This document shows positions 17,040 through 25,964 of a stretch of 64,000 nucleotides of DNA, piece by piece. This DNA is from Haloarcula nitratireducens (lineage in GTDB: Archaea > Halobacteriota > Halobacteria > Halobacteriales > Haloarculaceae). The translations under genes were made by a program, and so were the position numbers. The stretch lies in assembly GCF_019599505.1 (NCBI RefSeq), contig NZ_RKLT01000009.1, forward strand, positions 52,897 through 116,896. The letters are read 5' to 3'. The notes beneath the pieces are model-generated. The model saw only the letters and a list, made by a program, of their open reading frames with translations, was not told the DNA's origin and made no database searches. Positions within the stretch are counted from its first letter, which is position 1, and the number at the start of each line of letters is the position of its first letter.

Positions 17040-19253
17040 CTAATCGGGAGAAAGCATGCGATCGTTGGAGCGAATGTAGTCCGCCAGTGCTGCATACAGA
17101 GGCGCACAACTATCTTCGTCAGATCGGTGGGGGGCTACACGACCCAACGTTTCCCAGTCCCCAATTAAAACTAGCCGCTTGCGAGCCCGCGTAAGGGCAA
17201 CGTTCAATCGTCGAGGCCCTTCCTCAGGGAACTCAAGGAAGCCACTGTACCCGTCAACATTACTCCGGACGAACGACACGATTATTGCCTCGCGCTCTCC
17301 GCCCTGGAACGAGTCCACAGTGTCGATACTCACTGCATAGGGGTTCTCGATATCTAATTGATTTACCCGACTGCCAATCTCTCCTATTTGCCCGCTGTAA
17401 GCCGTAATAACACCGATATCGTGGGGATCCACTCCACTTTGGACGAGTAGCTCGACTTGCCGGGCGACAGCCTTAGCCTCCGCTGGATTGTAGAATGAAT
17501 GACCACGCTCTCGCCGTCTCTCTTCGCCGGTGATATTGATCCCTATTAGGGAATTTAAATCATCTATTTGCCAGTCTCGGTTGCGATTGGCAGTCTCTAG
17601 TTCACCGTTGTAGAATGCCTCGTTGGGAAACGTTGCGATCTCATCGTGCATTCGGTACTGCTTTTTCAGTAAGACAGCGGACTGTTCGTCGTAGCGATTC
17701 AACAGATACTCGAACAGAGAAATATGCATATCTTCCTCCTGCATCGATTCGTTAGCACAATACGGCGGGAGTTGCTTATGGTCGCCAGCCAAGACGAGTT
17801 TTTTGGCACAGAAGAGTGCTATGGCTGTTGCTGGCCGACTTGCCTGTGTAGCTTCGTCGACCACCGCGATATCGAATTGGTTGTGATCGAATTGGGCCGC
17901 TCCTGATGTCGTCGCTGCGACGATATCCGCATTGTGCTCGGATTGGTGGGCATAATTGTCGATTACAACGTCATTACGAGAGTTATTTCCAACACGAGCG
18001 ATCGACATTTGCGAATTGTCTTTCTGAGCAAGTGCGTGAAGCGTGCCTTCTTCGGGCGATCCCCGGCTACTATCCCCGACCAGAAGATTGTCGACAGCCT
18101 GATTCGAGTGTGCAGTCACAAGCACGGACTCGTTACGTGACGCAGCATACTCAACGTAAGCTGTGAGTGTTCGCGTTTTCCCAGTTCCAGGTGGACCATG
18201 GATACACACGAGATCGTCCGCACTATCGGCCCAGACCAGTGCTTTCTGTTGGTAGTCGTTCAATTCGACGGCCGGGTCTGGAGAATTATGTTTATTGACT
18301 GTAAACCCGATCGCTCTTTGTCCGGTGAGAAGCTCCCGCTTATCTGGATTCTGTTCGACTTTCTTAATTGCAGTCATGCGACGTTCGAACGGCACCGGAT
18401 TCAGAAGATGGGAGAGCCAAATTTCTATCTCATCATCCTGAAGTACACTATCGACTGCCACGGTATCCTCTATCTCATCCCAAAGCGGACGGAACATAAT
18501 CTGGGGGTCGTCTACAGACGTGACTTTCACTGGAATCGGAAAGGCGTCAGCGTCTGTATCGACGATACATCTGTTTCCTTCAAAGAGATTCTCGTCGTCG
18601 CGAAGATCAATCTCTTCGTCGTCATCCAATAGAACTTGATATATGTACGATGGGTTCCCTGTTGAATTCGAGCCAGTGGTTGAAAATGCGAACGGACCCG
18701 AAACGCTCTGTCGGCGAATTGCTTCCTTAAGGCCGAGTTCTTGATACGCCTGCCAGTTGGTCTCTCGCTGAGTCGTTCGCTCTGACTGAATGAAGTGTTT
18801 CAGACCGTCGAAAAATTGAGCCTGATCTGCCTCGGAGAGTTGATCGGTGGGCTGAACCGACTCGGCCGGCAGTTCCGAGTCATCAAGATCCAACTTTTCC
18901 ATTGAAAGCCAGAACCGAAGACGATAACCGATTTCGTGATGTTGGAATTTCGAACAGGATGTGAACCGCTGTGTTCCGTGGCTAGTTTTTGTGTCGTACC
19001 AGATGAATTGTCCCCTTTCAGGTCTGTAGACGACGTACTCGTCTGACGGTTCGGGCGCGTCTTCAGCGAACAACGGAATCAAATAGCCAGGCCCTTTTGG
19101 GTCTTCAATTCCGAGCTTTTCGACAGCTTCTTGAGCAGCTTCTTTAATATTAACTGCGGGATACCCGTTCTGTCCCATGTCGGTTTTCACTAGCTCTGCC
19201 CGTCCAGGACTCCAGTCTTCGAATAACCCCCCTACCGTGTTTTCTGTTGCCAT
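17040..19253 (-). CDS. SF1 helicase, UPF1/DNA2-like (AAA_11/AAA_12)
   Basis: 737 residues. The N-terminal ~330 residues are specific and not recognised. The helicase core has Walker A GPPGTGKTRT near residue 353, motif II VDEATQASRP near 464, LAGDHKQLPP, the QYRMHDEIATFPNEAFYNG motif IV region, the VDSFQGGEREAIIVS motif V, and motif VI VALTRARKRLVLIGD near 686. This is a nucleic-acid helicase of the UPF1-like clade, common in archaeal accessory and defence loci. It stands alone on the minus strand before the pentapeptide-channel gene. Together they could be a sensor/effector pair, which is inference. Confidence 0.9.
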   Translation of the reverse strand: MATENTVGGLFEDWSPGRAELVKTDMGQNGYPAVNIKEAAQEAVEKLGIEDPKGPGYLIPLFAEDAPEPSDEYVVYRPERGQFIWYDTKTSHGTQRFTSCSKFQHHEIGYRLRFWLSMEKLDLDDSELPAESVQPTDQLSEADQAQFFDGLKHFIQSERTTQRETNWQAYQELGLKEAIRRQSVSGPFAFSTTGSNSTGNPSYIYQVLLDDDEEIDLRDDENLFEGNRCIVDTDADAFPIPVKVTSVDDPQIMFRPLWDEIEDTVAVDSVLQDDEIEIWLSHLLNPVPFERRMTAIKKVEQNPDKRELLTGQRAIGFTVNKHNSPDPAVELNDYQQKALVWADSADDLVCIHGPPGTGKTRTLTAYVEYAASRNESVLVTAHSNQAVDNLLVGDSSRGSPEEGTLHALAQKDNSQMSIARVGNNSRNDVVIDNYAHQSEHNADIVAATTSGAAQFDHNQFDIAVVDEATQASRPATAIALFCAKKLVLAGDHKQLPPYCANESMQEEDMHISLFEYLLNRYDEQSAVLLKKQYRMHDEIATFPNEAFYNGELETANRNRDWQIDDLNSLIGINITGEERRRERGHSFYNPAEAKAVARQVELLVQSGVDPHDIGVITAYSGQIGEIGSRVNQLDIENPYAVSIDTVDSFQGGEREAIIVSFVRSNVDGYSGFLEFPEEGPRRLNVALTRARKRLVLIGDWETLGRVAPHRSDEDSCAPLYAALADYIRSNDRMLSPD

Positions 19254-19506
19254 ACTCTGCAGGGTGTTTTTTCTGTTCCATGATAGTTTTTCCTCTTATG
19301 TTATCTACTGACAAAATATTCATGAAATACTTCTATTAACTCTGGTATGGGAGATCACTGATTCCTTTTAGAGTTCGATTGCTATCCACAATTTTGCTAC
19401 TTGTAAATATTTAACAGAAGAACGTCGTACTAGCCCTTGTTGCAGTCGCGTTCACAATTTTAGCCTCGGTGAATTTGGGTGACACACGACACAAGATGAG
19501 TTAGTA
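19254..19506. other. AT-rich intergenic stretch
   Basis: No gene seen between the SF1 helicase start and the fragment at 19507. Confidence 0.4.
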
Positions 19507-19656
19507 CGGTATGTAGAGCAACACGAAGGCACCAGTTCCAAACAGAAACATCTCGAGCAAGCATACGAAAATGTCGTCATTCACGCGGAGCGGTCCGGTT
19601 CACCACTCCTTGACGGGATTCACAAGGTAGTTGAACAGAACGAGTGGCCTGGCTGA
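19507..19656 (+). pseudogene. 3' fragment related to the 198-residue gene at 47465
   Basis: Reads YVEQHEGTSSKQKHLEQAYE in frame, then a HAERSGS segment and a TGA at 19654. It matches the C-terminal ~45 residues of the intact gene (EHHEGTSSKQKHFDQAYE). The N-terminal part is missing or too decayed to read. Confidence 0.75.
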
Positions 19657-19916
19657 ACGCTCAAGGCCGAGGATTAAACCCCGGTCTCCCGTTGAAATCC
19701 TATTCGTCATCTCCATTCTCGCGTGCAAGCGCTTTCGTTAGGGCTGCCTCTTGACCGCTGGCCACCTTCTCAGAACGCAGTGGTGTTCAGAGTGCTGTGC
19801 TGAATGGAGAGCGCGTATCTTGCACGTCCCTCCGTTTAGAATTGGATTGGCTACGGGGAAGATCTTGAGCCAGTTTCAAGAGACGGAGGAAAAGAGCCCG
19901 TTTCAACAGATGGCCT
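19657..19916. other. Intergenic stretch
   Basis: About 260 bases downstream of the fragment and of the multicopper oxidase stop; nothing convincing. Confidence 0.4.
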
Positions 19917-21761
19917 CTACTCCGATGACACCACCTCGTAGGGGAGCATCATCTCCTGGTCTTCGTGTTCGAGGATGTGGCAGTGCCAGGGGTAGATGCC
20001 GGTGTAGCCGGTGAAGTTTGGCTTGATGCGGACCACCTCCTGCGGGTTGACCAGCACTGTATCCTTGTGGAAACGGTTGTTCGGATTCGGCAGCGTGGGC
20101 GCTCCAGAGAGCGTCACGTAGTCCGAGATGTCCGGCCGCGTGGTAGTCTCGCTGTCGATGAAGGCTTGGGCGGCATCCTGGTACCCCGCTTCGTCATCCC
20201 AGGTGAAGCTCTCCTGCTCAAGCACTTCGAAGTCGACGAGGTGCAGGTGGATCGGGTGAGAATCACCCGTGGTGTTGTACAGCTCCCAGACTTCGGAGGT
20301 GCCGAGCGTCGGATTCACGATCGCGTCGTCATCCTCCCAGAACGCGAGGTCAAGGAAGTGGCTGTCCAGTTCGTCTCCTTCGAAGTCGCCACTCTCGACC
20401 GTGAACACCGCGCTGTCGAGCGTGAACGTCCGGGTGATTCCGGACGAAGTGGTCTCCGGCTCCTCGTACTTGTTGGTAATCCGATCGAGGAACCGCTGTG
20501 GCGGGATGGTCGCGTCCGGTTCCGTCACCGTATCCGTGACCCGTATCTGGAGCATCTCACCCATCGATTCGATGTCCGGGCCACTGTTCAAGCCGGCGTA
20601 CGGGAACTCGGCATTGTTTTTGACCGTGAACGTCGTCCCCTCGTAGCCGCTGAAGTCGACGACCACGTCCGCCCGCTCGGCCCCAGAGAGAAGCATCGAG
20701 TCGATTGGCCCCTTTGGGCCGACCGTGCCGCCAGGGCCCACGGAGACCACTTCGTCGAGGAAGCCGAGGTCCACGCCGATCTGCTGCATCAGCGGAACGT
20801 CGCTATACGAGTCTGTGTCCTCGTTGTAGAACCGCATGTTGAACGACCGGTTGTTCGACCCGTTCAGGAACCGGAACCGGTAGGACCTGGGTTCGACTTC
20901 GATGTACGGGTATGCCTTCCCGTTGACGACCGGGATGTCGCCGGCGAACTCCGCTTCGTAGTCATCCTCGTCGCCCGGTGGGTAGAACAGGTCGCCATTC
21001 GATTCGAACGTCCGGTCCTGAAAGAGGATCGGGATCTCGTACTGCTCGTTCGGGAGGGCGTTCTCCATCGGGTCCCGAAGCAGGTAGAAGCCCGCCAGAC
21101 CGGCATATACGTTCAGGCGCGTGATGCCGAGCGCGTGGTCGTGGTACCACAGCGTCCCCGGTTTCTGGTCGTTCGGGTACTCCTTGGGGTTCTTATACGG
21201 AACTTCGCTGTTCGGGACGCTTGCGATGTCCCCGGCGGTCTGGCCACCCGACGAGATCCACGCTTCGGGGTACCCGTCGTCCTCTGGGGCGACCACCCCG
21301 CCGTGGAGGTGGGTAACCGTCCGGACGGCGGGTGCGCCCTGGCCCGCGCCGTGGATCCGTTCGTCGACACTCAACAGGTGGTCCGAGGGAAGGTTGTTGA
21401 TGTATTCGACTTCAACGGGACGTCCGGGACGTGCCTCGATGGTCGCTGCGGGATACGTCCCTTCGTACCCCCAGAGTGTCGTGTCCTTTCCCAGCGAACT
21501 GGGAAGCACTGTCTGCGTAAATTCGCTCAGTTCGATCTCGTAACGGTCGGTCCGACCCTTCCGGTTGGCTGGCGTCAATACTCCCGGCCGCGGGAGCGGG
21601 TCTTCCCATTTGTGGTCTCCGAGCGCCAGCGGCGTGTTGCCAGTAACGGCTGCAACTTGTCCCGTGGTCCAGGGCGATGCTGCGGCGAGGCCGGCAGCCC
21701 CAGCTGCTTTGAGAACGGTCCGTCGATTCAGGTAGCGTGATTGCTTTCGTTCGTCACTCAT
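19917..21761 (-). CDS. Tat-exported multicopper oxidase (CotA/laccase-like)
   Basis: 614 residues with three cupredoxin domains. The N-terminus is a Tat signal (RYLNRRTVLKAAGAAGLAAA, twin arginines at 13-14). Copper motifs are HLHGG near 149, WYHDHALG near 204, HPIHLHL near 517, and WHCHILEHEDQEMM (593-605) with the type-1 cysteine C594, H599 and axial M604. All ten histidine-type ligands appear present, so it should be active. It oxidises phenolic or metal substrates with reduction of O2 outside the cell. The overall sequence resembles bacterial CotA and bilirubin oxidase more than three-domain plant laccases. It stands alone, with a long non-coding stretch upstream. Confidence 0.93.
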   Translation of the reverse strand: MSDERKQSRYLNRRTVLKAAGAAGLAAASPWTTGQVAAVTGNTPLALGDHKWEDPLPRPGVLTPANRKGRTDRYEIELSEFTQTVLPSSLGKDTTLWGYEGTYPAATIEARPGRPVEVEYINNLPSDHLLSVDERIHGAGQGAPAVRTVTHLHGGVVAPEDDGYPEAWISSGGQTAGDIASVPNSEVPYKNPKEYPNDQKPGTLWYHDHALGITRLNVYAGLAGFYLLRDPMENALPNEQYEIPILFQDRTFESNGDLFYPPGDEDDYEAEFAGDIPVVNGKAYPYIEVEPRSYRFRFLNGSNNRSFNMRFYNEDTDSYSDVPLMQQIGVDLGFLDEVVSVGPGGTVGPKGPIDSMLLSGAERADVVVDFSGYEGTTFTVKNNAEFPYAGLNSGPDIESMGEMLQIRVTDTVTEPDATIPPQRFLDRITNKYEEPETTSSGITRTFTLDSAVFTVESGDFEGDELDSHFLDLAFWEDDDAIVNPTLGTSEVWELYNTTGDSHPIHLHLVDFEVLEQESFTWDDEAGYQDAAQAFIDSETTTRPDISDYVTLSGAPTLPNPNNRFHKDTVLVNPQEVVRIKPNFTGYTGIYPWHCHILEHEDQEMMLPYEVVSSE

Positions 21762-22249
21762 AGTTGTAGACCGTATCTTGTTACTTCGAAGAGGTCGACG
21801 GAAACGACCTATCTTGTAACAGGATACTCACAACTAACGGAAGTTCTGAGTATTGTAATGGTGTTTTTAACCTTAATGATGAAGCGAGTAGCATCCATTT
21901 AGAATAAAAAATTCATATCCTAATCCCATCCACGTGTATTTTCGATGTCGAGTACTTATTGTAGACCCCTCATCTGCGTACTGCATCCCCCCTCTATATT
22001 CAGCACACCCTTCGTGACAGCAGTTGTGGAGAAACTGCATTCCGCAGTGCTACATCAATCACCTGCACTGACCACATGAGTCAGGATATATCATCTGCTG
22101 AAGGTTTCAACAAAGCCTTTTAGCGGAAACTATCGTCTGCAGTGGAATAGAATACGATCAACAGAGCAGATTGAGTCGTCATATTCTGGTATCAGTCTGC
22201 CCTCATACCGCTCGCTACGCAGCTAACCAACACTACAGCAGACCTCCTG
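21762..22249. other. Intergenic stretch with IS6-like end motif
   Basis: No gene. It contains AAGGTTTCAACAAAGCCTTTT at about 22101-22121 (split here: AAGGTTTCAAC and AAAGCCTTTT), an inverted form of the GGCTCTGTTGAA motif, and at 21991 CCCTCTATATTCAGCAC, which resembles 60545 (CCCTCTCTATTCAGCAC). Both therefore sit next to IS-like ends. Confidence 0.45.
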
Positions 22250-22618
22250 TTCGTGTTGGTTAGTCAGCCATCGTTTTGAGACACTTTCCTCAGTCCGTAA
22301 TCCGGGTCGGCTACTGCCACCCTCTCCGGCGGAGGACATTTTCTGCGGTGCGGATGCGGAAGCGGTCACGGTGAACACCACAAATCGTTCACCTGAGCAG
22401 CTCGCTACTGACCGCTAGATGCAGTACACGCGTTGACCCAGCCCGTGACGCAGTACAGAGAGACAGCCGTCAATCGGCATCACCCCTCGGTGGCGCTTTC
22501 ACAAACACACCCTGTTACAATACGGCAGATTCACCAGCACCACTCAGGAATGCAGCTAGTCGTACTCACCTTGGTGCGTCAACTTGCAAGCTCGCTTCGC
22601 AGCGGCGCTGCGAAACCC
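22250..22618. repeat. Copy B of the diverged ~400-bp non-coding direct repeat
   Basis: Same orientation as 13915-14312. It ends in a perfect hairpin TTCGCAGCGGCGCTGCGAA (22596-22614), which is degenerate in copy A. A 62-codon frame at 22433 is not preserved in the other copy. Confidence 0.7.
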
Positions 22619-22702
22619 TGAGAAGAGTGCTCTGCTCGCTGTCACCGACTGAGAACGAACACCATCAGATGTCTGCCCCCCACGCCTCGTCGACAGTGGT
22701 CG

Positions 22703-23632
22703 TCAGAAGTCCACCGTCTCATCGTCCATTCCGGGGATGGCTCCAAGCACGTGCTGCCGGAGGGGGGCTGCAGCCAGAGAGCCGGTAACATGCCCCCGCT
22801 CCAGCACCGCGAGCGACATGCCGGTGTAGCTTGGTCGCTGGCGGTCGTACTCGATGATCCGATCGTACCGGCCCAGCAGCGGCGCGCAGTTGGCAGCCTC
22901 GACCGCTCGAAAGGCGTCCTCGAAGTCAAGCACCTCTCGGAGCTGTGACGGCCGACGCCGGGCGGCGTCGGCGGTCATATACCGGTAGACAGAGGAGACA
23001 AACATGTCGCCGAGCGCGGCGCCGGCGAACAACGGGACGTACCGGTCGGCGGATCCGAAGCAAGCTCGATGGAGGTTGACCACCCAACCACCGAGACTGA
23101 TCCCCGAGAGGACGACTGGCCCGTCGGTCCGGTCGGCGATCCGGTCCGTGAGCGCCTCGAGCAACCCTGCCGAGGCGGCGAGCATCCCGACGAAGTTCTC
23201 CAGCTCGCCCATCGCTCGAATGTACTCTCGACTCGATCCATCGTGAAACGGCGCCCTCACCGCGATGAGATTGATCGGCAGGTCCTCCTCCAGCCCACAG
23301 AATAGTCGCCGGACAGAGTTTGTACTGAACCGCCCACTATCGAACGGCCGCTCCCCACTCCCGTGGTGGTACACGAGCGTCGGATACTCAGGCCCGAGCC
23401 ACTGCCAAGGCAGATACGCGGTTTCGAACACCCCGCATGGAGTGTCGACTTCCACATCGCATCGACCGGCGGTGCGCGGGTCGCCCACCTCGTCGACGGG
23501 TAGCGTCGTCTCCGATGTCACGTCGACGAGCGGCGGTGCGTCAACGGATCGTGCAAAGAACGTCGACTCGCCCAGGAGAAGAGCACTGAGCCGGATCGTC
23601 GCAACGTCGATGAGTTCGTGTCGGTTGATCAT
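22703..23632 (-). CDS. Alpha/beta hydrolase
   Basis: About 309 residues from the ATG at 23632; a TTG 14 codons earlier is possible. It has the oxyanion-side YHHGSGERP, the nucleophile elbow SGISLGGW (G-x-S-x-G) near residue 178, and a late GHVTG that could give the catalytic histidine. It lacks an export signal, so it is a cytoplasmic serine hydrolase or esterase of unknown substrate. It lies upstream of the Bat-like regulator's 3' end on the same strand, 78 bases downstream of the regulator stop, and may be read through from it. There is no evidence linking it to respiration. Confidence 0.75.
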   Translation of the reverse strand: MINRHELIDVATIRLSALLLGESTFFARSVDAPPLVDVTSETTLPVDEVGDPRTAGRCDVEVDTPCGVFETAYLPWQWLGPEYPTLVYHHGSGERPFDSGRFSTNSVRRLFCGLEEDLPINLIAVRAPFHDGSSREYIRAMGELENFVGMLAASAGLLEALTDRIADRTDGPVVLSGISLGGWVVNLHRACFGSADRYVPLFAGAALGDMFVSSVYRYMTADAARRRPSQLREVLDFEDAFRAVEAANCAPLLGRYDRIIEYDRQRPSYTGMSLAVLERGHVTGSLAAAPLRQHVLGAIPGMDDETVDF

Positions 23633-23710
23633 GTCTGGGGTGTCTGCCTTGATAGGTGCCGCTCCCCGCTTCAAGTTTCGATGGGACTAGGAATTAGGAT
23701 AGCGCTCTCA

Positions 23711-25603
23711 TTACGAGTAGGATGTGGACCCGTTCACCGTGTCGCGGTACCCGGCTACTGACTCCCAGTCGAACATTGCCTCGAACAGTTTGCGCTCGGC
23801 GGCCCGGAAGTGCTGGAGGAAGGTGGACTGGGAGATGTCCATCAGGTCGGCGACCTCTTCACCGCTGGTCTCGCGGGGCCACGAGAAGTAGCCCGTGAGA
23901 TGTGCGGTCTTGAGGGCCTCTAACTGTCGGTCAGTGAGGCGTTCTTCGACGCCAGCGCGGAACTCACCAGGTGTCTCGGTGGAGCGCTCCCGCTCTTGCT
24001 GGGCCACGAGATCGGCGTTCGGGTGGGAGTTGCGCACAGCCTCGACCACGGTCCGCACGTCGGCGGTCTGTGGGAGCTCGGCGGTCACCCGACCGCCGTC
24101 AGCGCCGGCGGACAGCGACTGGACCACACACCCCTGCTCGGCAACGGTGGCCACGACCGACGACTCCGAGACGGTGAACCGGAACACAACGGCGTCGTCG
24201 TGCTCTGTGACGGCCTGTGCAGCCACGATGTCAGTCGAGTCGGCCACGTAGTCGTCGACCGCGTCGGCGTTGGTCCCTGTGACCGTGAAGTACTCAACCA
24301 GTTGGCCGTCGGTCCCGACAGAGAGCCGTTCGAGTTCGAGGTTGCAGTCGAGAGCGGCCGCCAGCGAGAACAGCGGCCCGTCGCCGTCGGCCATCCGGAA
24401 AGTGAGTTCCGTCACTTGATCGGCGACCAGCGACCGCTTGCTCTCGACGGCGTTGATAGCGTAGGCGATGGTCTCGCCGAGTTCCTCGAGCACCTGCGGG
24501 TCCACCACGTCCACGGCGTCAGCGTCGGCGGCGTGGACCACCAATGCGCCGTAGCAGACATCCCGGTAAGTGAGCGGAATCGCTAGCGTCGCCCCGGAGT
24601 CGGCCGGGGCGGGGTCCCCGTCGTCCAGCGTCCTGGCCACCGCGGTCACGCTGCCGGCCAGCGCCCGGTCTACCGGCGTCTCTTCGGTATTGTTGACCGC
24701 CGAGACGACCTGTTCGAGTTCGGCATCGTCGATTCCGGCGTGAGTCCGGGCACGGACCGCGTTGTTGACCATGTTTCGGGTAGCAACCCACGCTGCGTCG
24801 TACGATCCGGTCGAAGCGAACTGCTCGCAGGTGGCCCGCTCGACCTGCTCGCGGTTGTCGGCCTGCACGAGGCGGCGGTTGACCTCCCGGAGCACCTCGT
24901 TGGTCTCGTTGAGGCGTTCGAGGCGCTCGTTCTGGCCTCGGATACGGAGTTCCCGCTCCTTGCGCTCGGTCACATCGGTATCGACTGCGACGTAGCGGTC
25001 GGCCTCGCCCGCCTCGTCGGTGATGGGTGCAATAGTCATGTCCACCCACCGGAGGTCGCCGTCCCGATGCTTGTTGATGATTTCGCCGTCCCAGACCTCG
25101 CCGTCGGTGATGGTCCCCCAGAGGTCGGCGTAGAACGACTCGTCGTGTTCGTCGGACTTCCAGAGGCTCGGGTCCTCGCCGACTACCGCCTCGGGGTCGT
25201 AGCCCGTAACCGACTCGACGGCAGGGTTAGCGTACTCGATGGTGCCCTCGTCGTCGGTGATGAAGATGGCGTGACCGGCGTGTTCGACCGCCTTTCGGAA
25301 GCCACGGAGCTCCTCGTTGGCCTCGCGGAGGCGCTTCTTGATGCGGTCTTCCTCCTCAACGTAGGTCGAGAGGTAGTGGACCGTCGCCACCGCGAGGAGG
25401 CTGACGGCGAGGCCGGGGAGTTCTTCGAGGCCAGTCGTCGCCCCGGTCATCGCGGTCCAGACCTGCCGGGAGGCCATCAGCGCGAGCATGACAGTGAGGA
25501 AGCCGAATCGCCGGTCGCCGCTCTGATAGAGTAACGCCAGCGAGTAGCCGACGCCAGCGACCCGGAGCGCGACCGACGACGCGAGGACGAGGCTCACGTC
25601 CAT
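23711..25603 (-). CDS. Bat-like sensor/transcription regulator (TM, PAS, GAF, HTH_10)
   Basis: About 630 residues from the ATG at 25603; the frame is open further upstream to 25714 but that part looks unstructured. Two to three N-terminal hydrophobic spans, a short coiled coil (RIKKRLREANEELRGFRKAV), a PAS domain (about 105-225), a GAF domain (about 260-400), a Bat-type middle domain, and a C-terminal HTH_10 (LTDRQLEALKTAHLTGYFSW ... DISQSTFLQHFRAAERKLF). Halobacterium DmsR, the regulator of the dms operon, is of this type and is likewise next to its target operon. Divergence from the molybdoenzyme operon here suggests that this protein controls it. Confidence 0.85.
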   Translation of the reverse strand: MDVSLVLASSVALRVAGVGYSLALLYQSGDRRFGFLTVMLALMASRQVWTAMTGATTGLEELPGLAVSLLAVATVHYLSTYVEEEDRIKKRLREANEELRGFRKAVEHAGHAIFITDDEGTIEYANPAVESVTGYDPEAVVGEDPSLWKSDEHDESFYADLWGTITDGEVWDGEIINKHRDGDLRWVDMTIAPITDEAGEADRYVAVDTDVTERKERELRIRGQNERLERLNETNEVLREVNRRLVQADNREQVERATCEQFASTGSYDAAWVATRNMVNNAVRARTHAGIDDAELEQVVSAVNNTEETPVDRALAGSVTAVARTLDDGDPAPADSGATLAIPLTYRDVCYGALVVHAADADAVDVVDPQVLEELGETIAYAINAVESKRSLVADQVTELTFRMADGDGPLFSLAAALDCNLELERLSVGTDGQLVEYFTVTGTNADAVDDYVADSTDIVAAQAVTEHDDAVVFRFTVSESSVVATVAEQGCVVQSLSAGADGGRVTAELPQTADVRTVVEAVRNSHPNADLVAQQERERSTETPGEFRAGVEERLTDRQLEALKTAHLTGYFSWPRETSGEEVADLMDISQSTFLQHFRAAERKLFEAMFDWESVAGYRDTVNGSTSYS

Positions 25604-25964
25604 CGTGAGACCCTCCGTAGTGTCTCGGGTGGAGGACACTTTGGAACGCGAACGTGTTCGGTCATGTCTACAACTGGTTCGTCGTCCCCCTAAAACCGAA
25701 AACCCCGTTTTCAAAATGTTGGAATTGCGGTTTGTAGGGGCTGTATCCGACTATCTGGAACGATTAGGACATCGAGCTCGCTTCTCGAATCGGGAGATCA
25801 CTCGGGGCGACCCAAACAGTATCGGTACTCTCAGCGGGGGGGATTTCGGCCGGTGCGAGGGTGCCCAACAGTATCGGTAGTACGCTCAGTCCCCTTGCAC
25901 CTGTAGGTCCACGTGTGATGACTCCGAACCAGACGCGGCGCGGACGCCCCTCACGAACTGGGCG
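25604..25964. promoter_or_regulatory. Divergent control region with repeated box
   Basis: About 360 bases between the Bat-like gene and the respiratory operon. CCCAAACAGTATCGGTACT (25811-25829) recurs as CCCAACAGTATCGGTAGTAC (25864-25883), starts 53 bases apart, in direct orientation. The nearer copy is about 80 bases before the operon start. These are good candidates for the regulator's sites. Confidence 0.55.

Noticed and set aside
19965..21740. Long frame (591 codons) on the plus strand
   Set aside because: Antisense to the multicopper oxidase, which has all copper motifs; no protein features, rich in V, R and D as expected of a GC-rich antisense frame.
22433..22621. 62-codon frame inside repeat copy B
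   Set aside because: Not preserved in copy A at 13.9 kb, so the repeat is not kept for this protein.
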